Assembly (NCBI GenBank): GCA_014904845.1
Contig: MU119220.1
Span: 248,001 to 312,000, forward strand
Direction: 5' to 3'
Source of the DNA: Acephala macrosclerotiorum
Taxonomy: Eukaryota; Ascomycota; Leotiomycetes; Helotiales; Mollisiaceae
Length of the DNA stretch: 64,000 nucleotides
Each line of letters opens with the position of its first letter. Position 1 is the stretch's first letter. Made by a program: the position numbers and the translations under genes. Below are positions 35,126 through 47,089 of the stretch, piece by piece. The notes under the pieces are model-generated. The model had not been told where the DNA came from and ran no database searches. It saw only the letters and a list, made by a program, of their open reading frames with translations.

Positions 35126-36428
35126 ATGTACTACTCTACGGCAGCTCTGGCGCTCTTCACCGCATCGGCGGCAGCCAAAACATGTATCAACCAGACAGTT
35201 CCGGTGACGATCTCTGCTCGTACTGGAATCTTCAACCTGGACATCCCACAAACCAACCTTGAGGTTACGGATTTCATCCTGAACATGACTCAACAAGGTC
35301 GAAACTTCACCAACACTGCTCTTAATGGCTACAGCACGACTGCTGGAACCTACAACATCAGCACCGAGTTCTGTCGCCCAAGTGAAGACAACAGCACAAA
35401 CCCAACCGTCCAAGTCTTGACTCACGGGATTGGGTTTGACAAGACGTAAGCTTCCAAATACGCTGGCCAAGAAGTTCGCTCACATGTCACAGCTATTGGG
35501 ATCTCTCTTTCAATGACTATAACTACAGCTACATCGATGTGGCCACCGATACCTATAAGTATTGCACCTTGAGCTTCGACCGTCTCGGCATCGGCAACTC
35601 CTCCCACGGCGAGCCCTTGAACGAGATCCAAAGCTTCCTCGAAGTCGCAGCAACCGTCCAACTCACACAAATGCTCCGAAACGGCAGCTTTCCCGGCGTC
35701 AACCACACTTTCACAAAGGTCGCTCACGTCGGACATTCTTTCGGATCCGCGCAAACCTATTCTCTCGCCAACATGTACCCTGACCTCACTGACGGTATCG
35801 TCTTAACCGGGTTCTCCATGAATGGCTCTTTCCCACCTTTCTTCCTTGCTGGAGGTAATTTCGTTTTGGCTAGCAAGAACCGCCTTTGCGATTCAGCAGC
35901 TACAATGGGACGCAAATTCAAGAACTGCTCCAGATGTATGCCGAGCCACTGCTCGACTACATCACTCCTCTTGGCGAAGATCTTGCTTCTACTCCTCCAC
36001 CACAAGCCTTGCCTAACGGGTACATTATGAACTCGGACGTCGAAGCAAACAAATACCTCTTCTTCAAGCCAGGATACTACGACCCCGCCATCTTGACTCT
36101 GGCCGAGAACACCAAGCAGCCCGTCACTTTGGGCGAAATCCTGACTCTTGGATCATTACCCATGATGAACGCCTTCACTGGTCCTGTCTTGGTCATCACC
36201 GGATCAAATGACTTGCCATACTGTGGCGGTGATTGCTTGGCTACTGGTGGTGTGGCTGCAAGCATCCCGGCGCAGGTGCAGATGAACTTCCCGAATGTCA
36301 ACGCTGAAAACTTCACTGCCTATATTCAGCCCAATACTGGACACGGCATAAATGCGCATTACAACGCTACTGGCGCTTATGCTGTCATCAACGAGTTTTT
36401 GAACTCGAAGGGATTGCAGAGCTCTTGA
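35126..36428 (+). CDS. secreted alpha/beta-hydrolase-fold protein, one-base frameshift
   Basis: Exon 1 35126-35445 and exon 2 35493-36428, with a 47-bp intron (GTAAGC...CACAG). N-terminus MYYSTAALALFTASAAA is a signal peptide. Exon 2 carries the nucleophile elbow GHSFGS (serine nucleophile at about residue 200), the conserved TGSNDLPYCGGDC (acid-loop region) and TGHGINAHYNA (catalytic His). Many N-glycosylation sites (NFT, NGS, NHT) fit secretion. Total is 418 codons plus 2 bases: one base is missing near 35883, where SKNR must join LRFSSYNGTQ. A 23-bp intron could mend it but is too short to be real. Substrate unknown; lipase or esterase type is inference. Confidence 0.8.
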
Positions 36429-37938
36429 ATCTGTGATGATACGTGGGGGAAAGGAGGATGAGATGTGAATATGGGGATGACTGTACATACTATCTTTCAT
36501 GACTGACATGAAAAGCAATGATTAAACCAACAATGGACAATGACTAATGCAAACATTCGCTACACCACCTTTTCCTCCTTACCATGATCCTGCTTTTCGA
36601 CTCTATCACGTACGTTGGCGTTCAATACAATTCGTGCTAGATCTCAAAGTTCCTGTTATAACTCATCCTCGAACACTCGGCCCTTTTCCAAACCCTGATC
36701 TCCCCCAGGCACAGACTCACTCACCGTCTCCTCCAACCCCACGACACTTCTTCTCTTCAACGCCTTTGCATTCTGTTCAGTATCCTCCGCACCGATAGCT
36801 TCAAAAAAGAACCACTCCACTCCCGACTCCATCTCGTTCCGTCCTCTCCACCCCTCACTCAGCTGAAAGCCTATCTTGGAACCTTCCATTTTTCTCTTGC
36901 TTGAGCAGCACGTGCCTCGAAGGATCCGAACCCCAAAATGTCGCAACAGCAAAGGAAGGAAGGAAGGTCGACGCTCCCCAAGGAAAAATACGAAGGGCAA
37001 TTATTGTTCTAGTGTGCATAACTCGCACAAGCACTGCACAAAAGCACAAAAAGGAATTACTCCCGTCGGCTCTCGATGAACGCCGAAAGACCCGGACTTT
37101 GCGGTTGTAAACCCCACTTGGAGCTTGTGCTTACAAAATCTGGGCGGACGAAGGGTTTTTGTTTATAAGCTGGGTGTTCTCCTCTTATTCTTCTTATTTT
37201 TGGTTGCAGATTTTTATCATGCTGTTCATATTCACTGCATCGACTTCTGCTGACTGGGATCGTCAAGGAATGCCGACTCATTTCACGATGCGGTGTACAA
37301 GAGGAACGTTACAAAGAATCAACGAATTCGGGAAGGCCAAGTGGTAGGTGACGACAGAAGTCTGTCATTTATTTCATGGCTGAATATGCCTCATCTATTC
37401 ATATCTCAGCGCTCTATCCCCGTCCATCTAACCCCAGTTCCACCACTCCCACCCCCACCCCAAAAAGGATTCAAGAGCCAGGCAAGAGAGCAAGAAGAGA
37501 TCACACTATCTTTCACACAGACAGTAAGGAGACAAAGAGGCCAGAGCCAGAGCATATCCACACCATATACACATGTCGAGTTTCAATTTTCGAATATAAA
37601 ATTCAATAATCGAGTGGTACCGACCGAGGAGGACGAGAAATGGGCCAATCGAATCAATACGAGATACGAATGGACTTTGTTGGAAGACCGGAACGCCAGA
37701 ACGCCTAACATTGGGGTATGAGAATCGAGGTTGCAGAGGCAAGAGACGCTTGCAGAATTATTTACATGAAAGTGGTGCCGAAGCGGAGGATGGAGATCGT
37801 CGACGGTCCGTGGGGGGTGGATGGTGAATGTCGTGGATCTATACGAAGATTGAAGACGAGCCAACGAGACTGAAGACTGAGGAGGGTTAGGGTCTGCGGC
37901 ACAAGAGGGGTACAGGAGAGGACATACCTGGTCAATGT
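36429..37938. other. intergenic
   Basis: Non-coding spacer between the hydrolase and the minus-strand membrane protein. The part near 37940-37920 shows a GTATGT donor just after the latter's stop, so that gene may have a 3' UTR intron. Pyrimidine-rich tracts near 36690-36790 and 37420-37470. Confidence 0.5.
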
Positions 37939-38565
37939 TCACTTCGTGTTGATGGGCTTATTGGTGCCACTTCCAGTCGTAATGGTGCCACCGACGCGGG
38001 ACGAGATCCCGAACCCAACACCAAGCGCAATACCCAAGATGACGAGGAATATAACCCCAGAGATTATGCCCTTGCTCTTCTTGCTCAACGAGGCCCATGG
38101 TCTGCAGCATGCGCTGTTGCGCTTGGCAATCTTGCGCTGCTGTTTCAAGTGGTTCCGGCCTGGCCATGCTGGATCAACGCACGACTTGGTCTTGTTTTTC
38201 AGGAGATTCGACTTGCTTTGACTTGCTTGTGTCTTCTCTTGTGTAAGGGCTTGGGCTTCGAGGTCGTTATCCAGGTCGGAGTGGACGACGTCGACGTTCA
38301 TCTTGGAATCGGAGCGGGATTCGTGGGTCGAGTATTGGTAGGGTGAGCCGAGGGAGTCGATGAGGTTCTTTTCGTTGGTGGCAGATGGAGGAGGGCTCAT
38401 TGAATGTGTCGAGTCAACGTCTTGGATGGTGGAGAGGACAAGGCCTTGTTGCTGGCGAGCGGGAGATGGTCTTGTGATTGTGAGGACGTTGTGATTCGAA
38501 GTGGGTGTATCGCCAATTGCATCGAGTGTTGTGATCGCCACCGATTTCTCGTCGAGTGTAGACAT
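37939..38565 (-). CDS. single-pass membrane protein with disordered N-terminal tail
   Basis: One exon, 208 codons, starting MSTLDEKSVAITTLDAIGDTP. The first 160 residues are Ser/Gln/Lys-rich and look disordered. A cysteine-containing stretch (KRNSACCRPWASLSKKSKG) leads into one membrane helix, GIISGVIFLVILGIALGVGF, at about residues 172-191, followed by a short Gly/Thr tail. The orientation suggested by the basic residues before the helix is N-terminus in the cytosol. Small fungal proteins of this plan are common and uncharacterised. No lesion. Confidence 0.75.
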   Translation of the reverse strand: MSTLDEKSVAITTLDAIGDTPTSNHNVLTITRPSPARQQQGLVLSTIQDVDSTHSMSPPPSATNEKNLIDSLGSPYQYSTHESRSDSKMNVDVVHSDLDNDLEAQALTQEKTQASQSKSNLLKNKTKSCVDPAWPGRNHLKQQRKIAKRNSACCRPWASLSKKSKGIISGVIFLVILGIALGVGFGISSRVGGTITTGSGTNKPINTK

Positions 38566-41500
38566 AATGGCTCGTGATTTTGACTTTGCGGAAGTGTTGT
38601 TCTAGTGGATGTGGAAGGCGTGCTCGAGTTTATGTGCGAAAGGCTGTTAAAGCAAAGCTTGCGTATGCAGAGCTTCGATGGAGAAGGAACGAAACAGAGG
38701 AAATTTAGAATTGGCGACAAGTATTCTCTCCACAAATGTCCACCAGTCGATAGTTCGAAGACTCGATGATTGGACTCGATGCGACTTAAAGAGGTCGATT
38801 CGGAATGTCGGAGAGTCGCAGATGTCGTCGACTGTAGGCTCCCCAGGTTAATTAGTATTTGGGACTTTCGACAATAGCTGGCGCGTACAGGTCCAGATAC
38901 AATGAAGTTCTGAACAATTGAATTGAATGATTGAACAGCCGCGCCCGTCGTCGTGTCGAATGAAGAGAGGAAGAAGAAGGGGAGGAAATCAAGAAAAGCT
39001 GGCTGACGAGCAAAAGCTGGTGGTCTTCCTCAACATACCTTGATGCAATCTCGCGGGTGTCTCAAGGCACTGCTCCCCTTCCAGTTCCTATCTCGCTTAG
39101 GCGATCTCCCCAAACTAATCCCAGCAGGTGCACACTAACTTTGCCTATTGCGAATATCGAATCGTTGAATCGAATTGTACTTCAAGAATTGAGTCTGTCG
39201 ACGAAGATCGTAGAATCGATGTCTCATGTACCTGGCCTTCCCAAGACAGGTTATAGACGGGGAATTGGTGCATTGGTTTGGCTGAACAAGCCAGCCTAGC
39301 ACACGGAGAAGCCCCAGCCTTTCCCTTCCTGCCGTTGTTCTTTTTGGGAGAAGACCAGCACCAGCACCACCCAGATGGCATGGTCCGAAGGAGGCGATAT
39401 CCAACCAATGTACGGTGCGTACGATGAGCGAGGATTTGACGGCCTTGCTGGTGGCGCAGACGACCACTTCTGAAAGCATGAAGGTGGCCGTGTCACAGCA
39501 GGGCCTGTTATCACGATGGATCCTCGAATTCACGGTTGGGATGAGTGCATGAACCAGGCGCATTACATTCGATATTCACGACTAAGGACGATGTTTGGAT
39601 AGCAAGACCATCTAAAACGAACCATCCGCGCCAAATTCAGGTCAACCATCTTCCTCTCCATGGTCCAGATCAAGCCAGAACATGTGGTTGCATCTTCGCA
39701 TCTCCGGATTTTCGGTAGCCTTCAGCGCAAAAAAGGGAGAATCCAGTCGAGCCAGTCCCCCATTCTTCACGCCAAGAAAAGGCACCGTGCAAGCCAACTC
39801 ACTTGTCACTTAAAGTTGGCGCCAGTGATGCTCTTGCGCGGCGTTCTAACCCGATGAATGATAGGCTCGGGAGAGCCCAGGTTAGGCCCTGCTCCATGTG
39901 CATCTGGAAGCACATGAGCCTGAAAGGTGATGAGGTCCGCATCTTGCTGTTCCTCCAAGGCAGAACATCGCCTGCGGAAAATCTGCATGTCATGACGATA
40001 AGGTGGCGAGGAAGCTCGGAAGGAAAGGGGTTTCTCCTGGAGATATCCCGAGTTGACTCCTCGCACCAGACTGAAAATCTATCGTGGTCGCCGACGCTTT
40101 GAGAACGAGGCGCAACCTGCATGTAATCCAGCAAGTACAAGCTTATTCATCCTCTTGCTTCTGTCCAACCTCCAAGGACGTTCCATCCAATCTTTCCAAC
40201 CGTTTGTTTGCCGCCGTTGAGACCTATTGAAACAGATCAGACAATTATAATCTGGGAAACAACCGCTCCAATTATTTTCTTCAGCTTCGAAACCGTCTCC
40301 TCACTTGTCAGTTTATGCCATCTCAAGGACTCAAAAAAGATCTCCGAAAGATGCAACGCACGTTCTCTTCGTGACTCGTGATTTCGTCCTTTTGGCCATT
40401 GAGGTGCGGATAACGCTAAGTAATCTGAAAAGGGGGACGCAGCACGCAGATACGGACGCGCCAGCAGTGACCTTCCAATGCTTCCACTTTGGCACTTCCT
40501 CGTCGATCGCGATCCAGCTTACAAGTTGCCACCAAATATTTCCAAGGTGAGCTTGATAAGGTACCGATCCAAAAAAAGACTTATGTACAGTATACGAGCT
40601 GCAGGCAAAGGCGCTCTACGATAAGCCAAGCCAAGCAGTAGAAGTAGTGACATCTTCCAGAAAGAATTAGCTCTAAAACTTTCTGTAACTACTGCAAGCC
40701 CCATTTCTGTTTTATCGAACTTGGCACTTTTGGTATTGAGCTTGTTGAAGCTTGTGGCTTTCTGCTGAAGGTCTCGAGGGAACTTGTACCGTAGCGGGTG
40801 GACTTGAATGGACGGGTTTGGGCGAGCTTTTAGTGAACTGGGAAATCTCCATTTGCCAGAGTCCTTCGGGCCTATTGTCCGGCTGAATTCTTTGAGGCTT
40901 TGGACATGAAATGACGATTGAAACAACGAGGAATCGCGACTTCAGATCGATCCAACCTCATCTTCTTCAGTATCAACTCAAACATTCGCACATCGTGAAC
41001 CGAATCGCACAATTAAGCTATTGAATTCGTCGAAAAGGGCAAAGGGGGTTGAGGAGACACAAGCACGTGCACCATACCCCTGAGCACATTTCAACAAGGA
41101 TATCCCGCCTCAACGACTCAGTCTACAACCACGTCCGAATTTCTGTTGCACGTCGCGGGAATTGGGATCTGACCCGCCAAGATTTGTTTCTTTTCGCTTG
41201 CTTTTGAGTCTTGACGAATGGGGAAGGTGAGCGTGAGCGTGAAGATCATTGGGCCACTGTGGCTGTTGCTGGACGGGTGTGGCTGGGGATCCACGTGTTA
41301 AGGCGCTCCGATTTCGCTTTGGCATTTCGACTTCGTTATAAATCTAAGGATCTGTTGACCTCACGATAAGGTGTTCGAATATGATTCTACGTTTAATACT
41401 TGTCCCGTTCATAAGTTCTGCAGTATACTGGTGCATTAGCAACTTACGCTTCCACTCGATTTCGAGGCTGACCGTAGCTTTTCGGGGCAGCGGGTGCTGT

Positions 41501-42809
41501 CGATTCTGCCATCACGTGGAATTAGGCTTTGAGTTCAAGTAGCATATCAAAGCAATCCGAAGCTTGTTTTTATCCCTTCCACTTGATGCTCACTTACTGA
41601 AATTGATACCGGCTTTAAATGCCTTGAACTCGAGTAATAATATACTTTTATTTAATCACGTGCTTTTTTAAGGGATTATTTTTATTTTTATTTTTTTTAC
41701 CCCTTTTCTTTGCTTTTCGCACTTATATAAAGTTTTTACTAGCTTGGCGCGCATGTAATTGAAACTTTGATATTTTAAAACTAATATCCGGCTATTCTTT
41801 TTTGTTCGCTTCGCTCATGGCGCTAGCGAGCTAAGGATGAATACCAGCTATTATATTATAAAAACTTTATTAAGATTATTTTAATGCATTTGAAAAAGAA
41901 GAGAGTAAATGCAAATTTTTAGTTGGAATTCTCCTTTACCGCCCACGCTAACTCGCAGCACCTGCTCCATAGCACCTGCTGCTCTGAAAAGCTACGGCTT
42001 CAACACGTGGAGAATACCTTTTGATCTTGTCAAAGAACCACAATACCCCGAACATGTTCGTGGGCCGTGGTTAAAAGTTATAAATCTGGCACAGGACATC
42101 GATGCAGAGTATGAGATGGAAGTTGTGGAAATGGTGTTGAAAGACGCATTCAGATCGACCTCCTGGCCAGGCCGCTTCTCCCCCCCCCCCGATGGCGGCC
42201 CTTAGATCCTTGCATCAGTCAAAAATCCGCGGGTAATCTTGTCGGGAGGCTCCCGCTGCACGTCCTCGTGGGGCCCTATGGGAGGAAAAACGAGCGGCTT
42301 ACTCCTGGCTTTCGGCGCAAGAGGTGGTGCCAGCGACCCGGAGGACCTGGTACATTTTTGCTGTCAAAAGTTACGAGTCTGGTTCATGAATCAATCAAGC
42401 TACGCGAAAGCCGTCGGACGCATCCGAGCTTCAGCACGGCAGAGGAGTGCGGTCTCTCGGTCTCAAAGTACTGACAAAGGTTGGAACCTTGTCACCACCA
42501 AAAGTCATGTGGCACAGGAAATGATCGGGCTACTTCGGATGGCCTCTGCAAAGCTGATGGAAATGATGTTAAAGGGAGAGCGAGACACCGGCTCGACATG
42601 TACAAAGACCCCAGGGCTTTCGGCGCTGAAGAACCAGAAGACCGGGACTTTTCCGCGGACAAAGTTCGGGCCTGGGATGAGAACGATGGAGATGCCTTGG
42701 ACTTCGAGATATGCGGGAAGTGGGCTTTATATTACGCATGTCACCGTATGAGCTAACTTGATATGTAGGGACAAAAAGCTTTGCATATCGTTACGGCATC
42801 TGATGACAT
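38566..42809. other. 4.2-kb region without a confident gene
   Basis: 38566-39050 is the promoter side of the membrane-protein gene. A 71-codon minus frame at 41325-41110 (MPKRNRSALTRGSP) could be a small gene or first exon. 41640-41900 is AT-rich. 41909-42756 (+) holds overlapping frames that look like a decayed coding region (FSADKVRAWDENDGDALDF); I could not assemble it. A GC-rich C-run is at 42180-42190. Confidence 0.4.
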
Positions 42810-45800
42810 CTACTCTTCTTGGACGAAGTCACCATCTTGCGAATCCTCCCGAAACCAGGTTCCATTTTCAATACCGTCGTCTGAGATGTCCCCCGAAGAC
42901 CTCATCTCAGCTAGTGCTACCCTTTCTACTCTTGGTCGGTCCGATTTCCTCCTGTGCGCGTCACCCGGTCTACGAGACGAACTGCTCCTAGGCAAGAGGT
43001 CGCTGAGTCGTAGTCTCTTGGACTGTAGTGTATTTGATCCCTCGTCTGACGGGTGTCTTGGCCTCTTGGATGTTTCGATGGATGGAATTGGACGATCAGG
43101 ATCCTTCCGTGAGAGTGAGGCTGGAGGTTCTGGTCGTGGTATTTTCAACTTCGGCATCTCACCGCTCTTGTCTAAATGATCTCTTGGTCTTTTGGGTGTT
43201 TCGATGGAAGGGATTGACTGATCAGGGCCATTGGGCTGGGCCAGGAGTGGAGAGTCTGTTGTTCCTCGCTGCAAATTTAACACTCGGATGCTGCTCTGTT
43301 GCTGAGGTAAATCAGTACATACCCACGCTGTGATGCACGAAACCTACCTCTTGGAAACCTTGCACGGGCGGAGTCTTCCTCATCGTTCGTGGATAGGGTT
43401 TCTTGCCCGAGGGTAGACCTGCGTTCTTCCTTTCCTTGTTCAGCTTGACGAGCTGCTTGTTCTTCGCCTGCTGTTCTGCTCTCAACTTCGGGTCGTACCA
43501 CCAGCTTGGCCGACCATAATTACACTCAAGACCAAAGCGTTCACATTTATTACATATCGGCTTTTCCTTGCTACAATCGTAATGGCGGAACAAGCATGTC
43601 CAACAGCCTGTTAGAGCTTAGCATCATCATCGACAAGACCACAATCTAGCACTGCGAAGAACGGTCCACTTACCTCCTGTGTTCCGCCCCGCTCCAATAC
43701 TGTACCCGGCCCCGGCTTCGGTTCTCTGCTGTTGCAGAGGTCTGGCAATTATGACGGGGCCAAGATTTGACTCTTTTTGAGTAGGCAAAGTGCTGGTCGC
43801 AGCACTACCGGTTACTTGGCGTTGTTCTGCAGTATTCCAAATACGCGGGATGGTTTTCGGAGGCAATGGAATCTCTCGAGTCGCACTGGTGCTCACTGGT
43901 ATTCTCGGCTGCTGAGCGGCAGTCATCACAGCTTCCGGCGCTCGCAATTCCGGTCTGGAAGGCTGAGCGGCATTTGATAAGGCGGTGACACCAGGGGAGG
44001 ATGATTGGGTATCGTCGGCGCTGTCAAGGTCGAAGCTGTCCTTCAGACTTTGTGAGATCGCTTGCGGAGTAAACAGTGGCTCTCGCTCGACTGGCATAGA
44101 CAAGATCCAGAGATCCGAACCTGTTCTTTTCTTTCGCTTCTCCGAGGACCAAATTTTGGCCCAATATTTGGTCCATGTCTCCTTGACTTTCATCTGGATG
44201 GAATACCTCAGGACTGCTCTCACTTCACCTCCGTGCTCCTCGGTGTCGAAATCTTCGGGGTCTACTTCTATTTCGTTGTCCTCTGCGAAGGGGCTCCAGG
44301 TAATCATCTCTGAATGCTCGGGATGCGGAACTGGTTACTGTCAACAGCGGCAATTGCACGCTAGGAACCGCCTTACTTTGCTTCCCTTGCATGTTCATCC
44401 AGCTTCCCTCTTCATCATTCGACAGAGCGGCCCATTGGTCCTTTCCCGGTCGGTAGTTGAAAGTCAATATTCTTTCAGAGAAAACGAGGTCTTTATCGCC
44501 GAGTGTGATGTATATTTTCATTGCATCCTCAGCGGACTTCTCCGTTGAATAGTCCTGCTCTGCTGCTGATTGGTCGCCCTGCCATTGGATCCATTAGCTT
44601 TGTTCTTGACTGATAAAGGCATGGTGGCCTACTTGTTTGGCAAGGTACAATGCAGCCTTGAAGTACTCTATATTGTTGTAGGGGCTTTTCCTGGTTTTCA
44701 GAAAATTATACATTTTCGACCTCTTCATCTTGGCGTCCACTTCCATCCAGACAGCGACGGCTTTGGTTCTGGCGACAGGGAACGTCGAAATGAACTCATC
44801 TCCGTCGAGCATGGACTGAACAGAGCCTTTTGCTACGGCTCCTTTACTAGGTCATGTCAATACTATCGCCTGAGCAGTTCAGCATAGCTTACAATTTGGA
44901 CATTTCCAGCAACTTCAGGTCTCTGAACTCCTTTCTGATGTTGTTCAGAATATACAGGTTCTGAAATAGTCCTCCACCGAGCACGAGATACTGCACCACG
45001 TCAGTAACGAACTTCGATAAACTCCGGCTATTGGGCGACCTCACGTCAACTGGTTCACCCAATCCCTGTTGCCGTCGGATCTCGCCGTTGACCTTGGTAG
45101 CACATGGAGTAAAGCAAGCTTCTACTTCGGCTCTGGGTATCAAGTCAGTTCACTATCATCAAAGCTCGAGCTTGATCTTACACGGTGACTGGTATGAAAT
45201 CAGCGTCGGATCTCGCACCGGGCTTGAGAAACGCTGGCGCGGGCGTGCTTTCTTCAGAGCCAAAGTATATCTTGTATTGTTCGTCGAACATGTTTCTGGC
45301 CCGAGCAATGTGCCAGGCTCGGTTATCACAGTCCCGCGGGAGCTTTCTGGCCATCAATGACTCGAATAGATCGGAGATCGTCTCTGCCCCACAGACCAAG
45401 CCTGCGGTTGTGTGATTAGCCCGTGAACTGGAATCGCTATGTGGACTGCTTACTCTCGCTGGAAAACTCTTGTCCGAAGCGTAAGGGGTGCAAACTATCT
45501 AGTCTGAAGCGTGTGAAGCACTGTTATTATTAGCGTCGTATGGATGAATGCTCATCGGGTCGTCCTACGCAAGTTCCGCCACCTCCATCCACAACCAAAT
45601 ATCGCTTCCCTACCTGTTTGCATGATTATCAGCAAGCTTACACATTCATAACACCAGCAACAAGGCACTCACAACCCAATCTTCTTCGTCCTCGTTTTCT
45701 TGAACCCAGGCACGAAACAGGGCAGCGGGTTCCGATTCAAGCGAGACATCAGTTGAGGTGATCGGGCCCTGAACGAATGCCTGAAGCACCTCAGCGTGAG

Positions 45801-46556
45801 CTATGGTCTCTCTGCCGGGAGGTACGGCCACGACGACTTTGAGATCTAGATTGTCAAAGTTCTTGTATGTTTGTCTCAAAGATGAGACGCCTTTCCCATC
45901 GATGAACAACTGGTCGAAAAGAATCCCTACCCAGTCCTTCAACAAGTCGGTGTGGGTTTTGTGACCGAGCAGACGAAGCTGTTCCTGTGTTCGAGATTGG
46001 ATATCAATCATCCTCGAGTCACCTTGGTGGTGATGAAACATGAACTTCCAAAGTCGAATGAGATGGTCGGGGTCGTATGCCGTCGGGTCAGCATTATTGA
46101 TCAAACGTTGCAAAGTATTGCCCGTTATGGCCGATCCATCTTCGTTGTAGTACATCGCTGTAGATGGCGTTTCACTACGATTCATATAGAAGCCCAGCCA
46201 GCCATTGTACAACTTGATCTTTGGAGCCGGTCTGTTTGGATCTTTGGCATACAAACGCTCCGCTGTTGCCACTGCAACTTGGGTTGTCCCAATGTCTACG
46301 CCAATAATCAACTCACCTATAGACCTGGTTGAAGTAGCTGATGGCGTGGCATTCTTTTGAGAAGCATCGTGCTGCGTGATAGCTGAAAAGGCAGCGGGTG
46401 TAGCCGACGAGGCCCTTGGGAGCTTCGTTTGAAAGATCCTATTGTTTCTGTCTAGAGAGCATCGATTAGCTTTGGCAGCTATGGATTGCCCGATGCGAAC
46501 TTGCCTTTAGCCATGCCACCACGACTGGCTTTGCCTCCAACATGCGAAGAGAGCAT
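42810..46556 (-). CDS. Hsp70-like ATPase fused to a Zn2Cys6 DNA-binding cluster
   Basis: Eleven exons, all phases matching: 46556-46505, 46451-45673, 45613-45569, 45520-45454, 45401-45182, 45132-44893, 44846-44633, 44578-44377, 44309-43674, 43607-43348 and 43301-42810; 3207 bp, 1068 aa. Intron 1 is GC-AG (AAAG|GCAAGT). Residues about 50-520 are an actin/Hsp70-like ATPase: phosphate-1 IIGVDIGTT, phosphate-2 VVDGGGGT, adenosine loop VLGGGLFQNLYI, and KGAVAKGSV. The next ~100 residues (ITLGDKDLVFSE, then RYSIQMKVKETW) are the usual tail of fungal Hsp70-like proteins. After a Pro/Ser linker comes C-x2-C-x6-C-x6-C-x2-C-x6-C (CWTC...CSKEK..CNKC...C) at about 819-846, a perfect Zn2Cys6 pattern. The end has two IPSIETxKRPR repeats and basic nuclear-signal-like patches. 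Inferred: an ATP-binding, chaperone-like regulator that binds DNA. The start could lie further upstream in a missed exon. Confidence 0.85.
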
Positions 46557-47089
46557 GGCTGCGGGATAGTGGATATTCTCTTGGATGAAATAGGAATAAG
46601 GCTCAGGGTTTCCAAGAGGAAGCCGCTCAAGAAAAGCTCGAACGGTAGCTAATCATAAAGACAACAATTAGCGCATGAGTAAAACTACTTTGTTGTCTCG
46701 TAAAGGCTTTGCTCTTGTCATTTGCTTCGACTACGGTAGCCTAACCCGCGTCTGGCAGGACGCGCCCCGCACCCTTGTTTGTAACATCACACAAGCCTCG
46801 TACAAGGGTGATCCAACCAATCAGGAGCCGACTTGGCATGAAAAAGCAACAAAATGCCCTTTTCGGTGCCTATTCTACTGTTCTGTTGGAATCGTACGTA
46901 ATTAGAAACCGCAATTGCGAACCATACTGTTAGGCAGCCAAAGTGGTTGTTCGGGGTCAAAGCCATCCCCAGAAACCAAGCAGCAAACTTCCTCTCATTT
47001 CTTTCACTCTTTCGCAGGCGGCGCTAAAACCTTTACACAACCATTTGGCCCTCCTGCATCGCCAAACTCCCAGAGCACGAAACGGAACG
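46557..47089. promoter_or_regulatory. shared divergent promoter region
   Basis: A 533-bp gap between the fusion gene (-) and the PHD-like gene (+). Just upstream of 46556 the minus strand stays open for 31 codons (TVRAFLERLPLGNPEPY) after a splice-acceptor-like ATTAG, so part of it may be coding. No motif assigned. Confidence 0.4.

Noticed and set aside
35852..35874. 23-bp intron restoring the hydrolase frame
   Set aside because: Phase would fit (GTAATT...CAAG) but introns here are at least 45 bp; a single lost base is more likely.
36656..37721. Several 60-140 codon frames on both strands
   Set aside because: No domain, no splice logic, and composition driven by pyrimidine-rich tracts; treated as chance.
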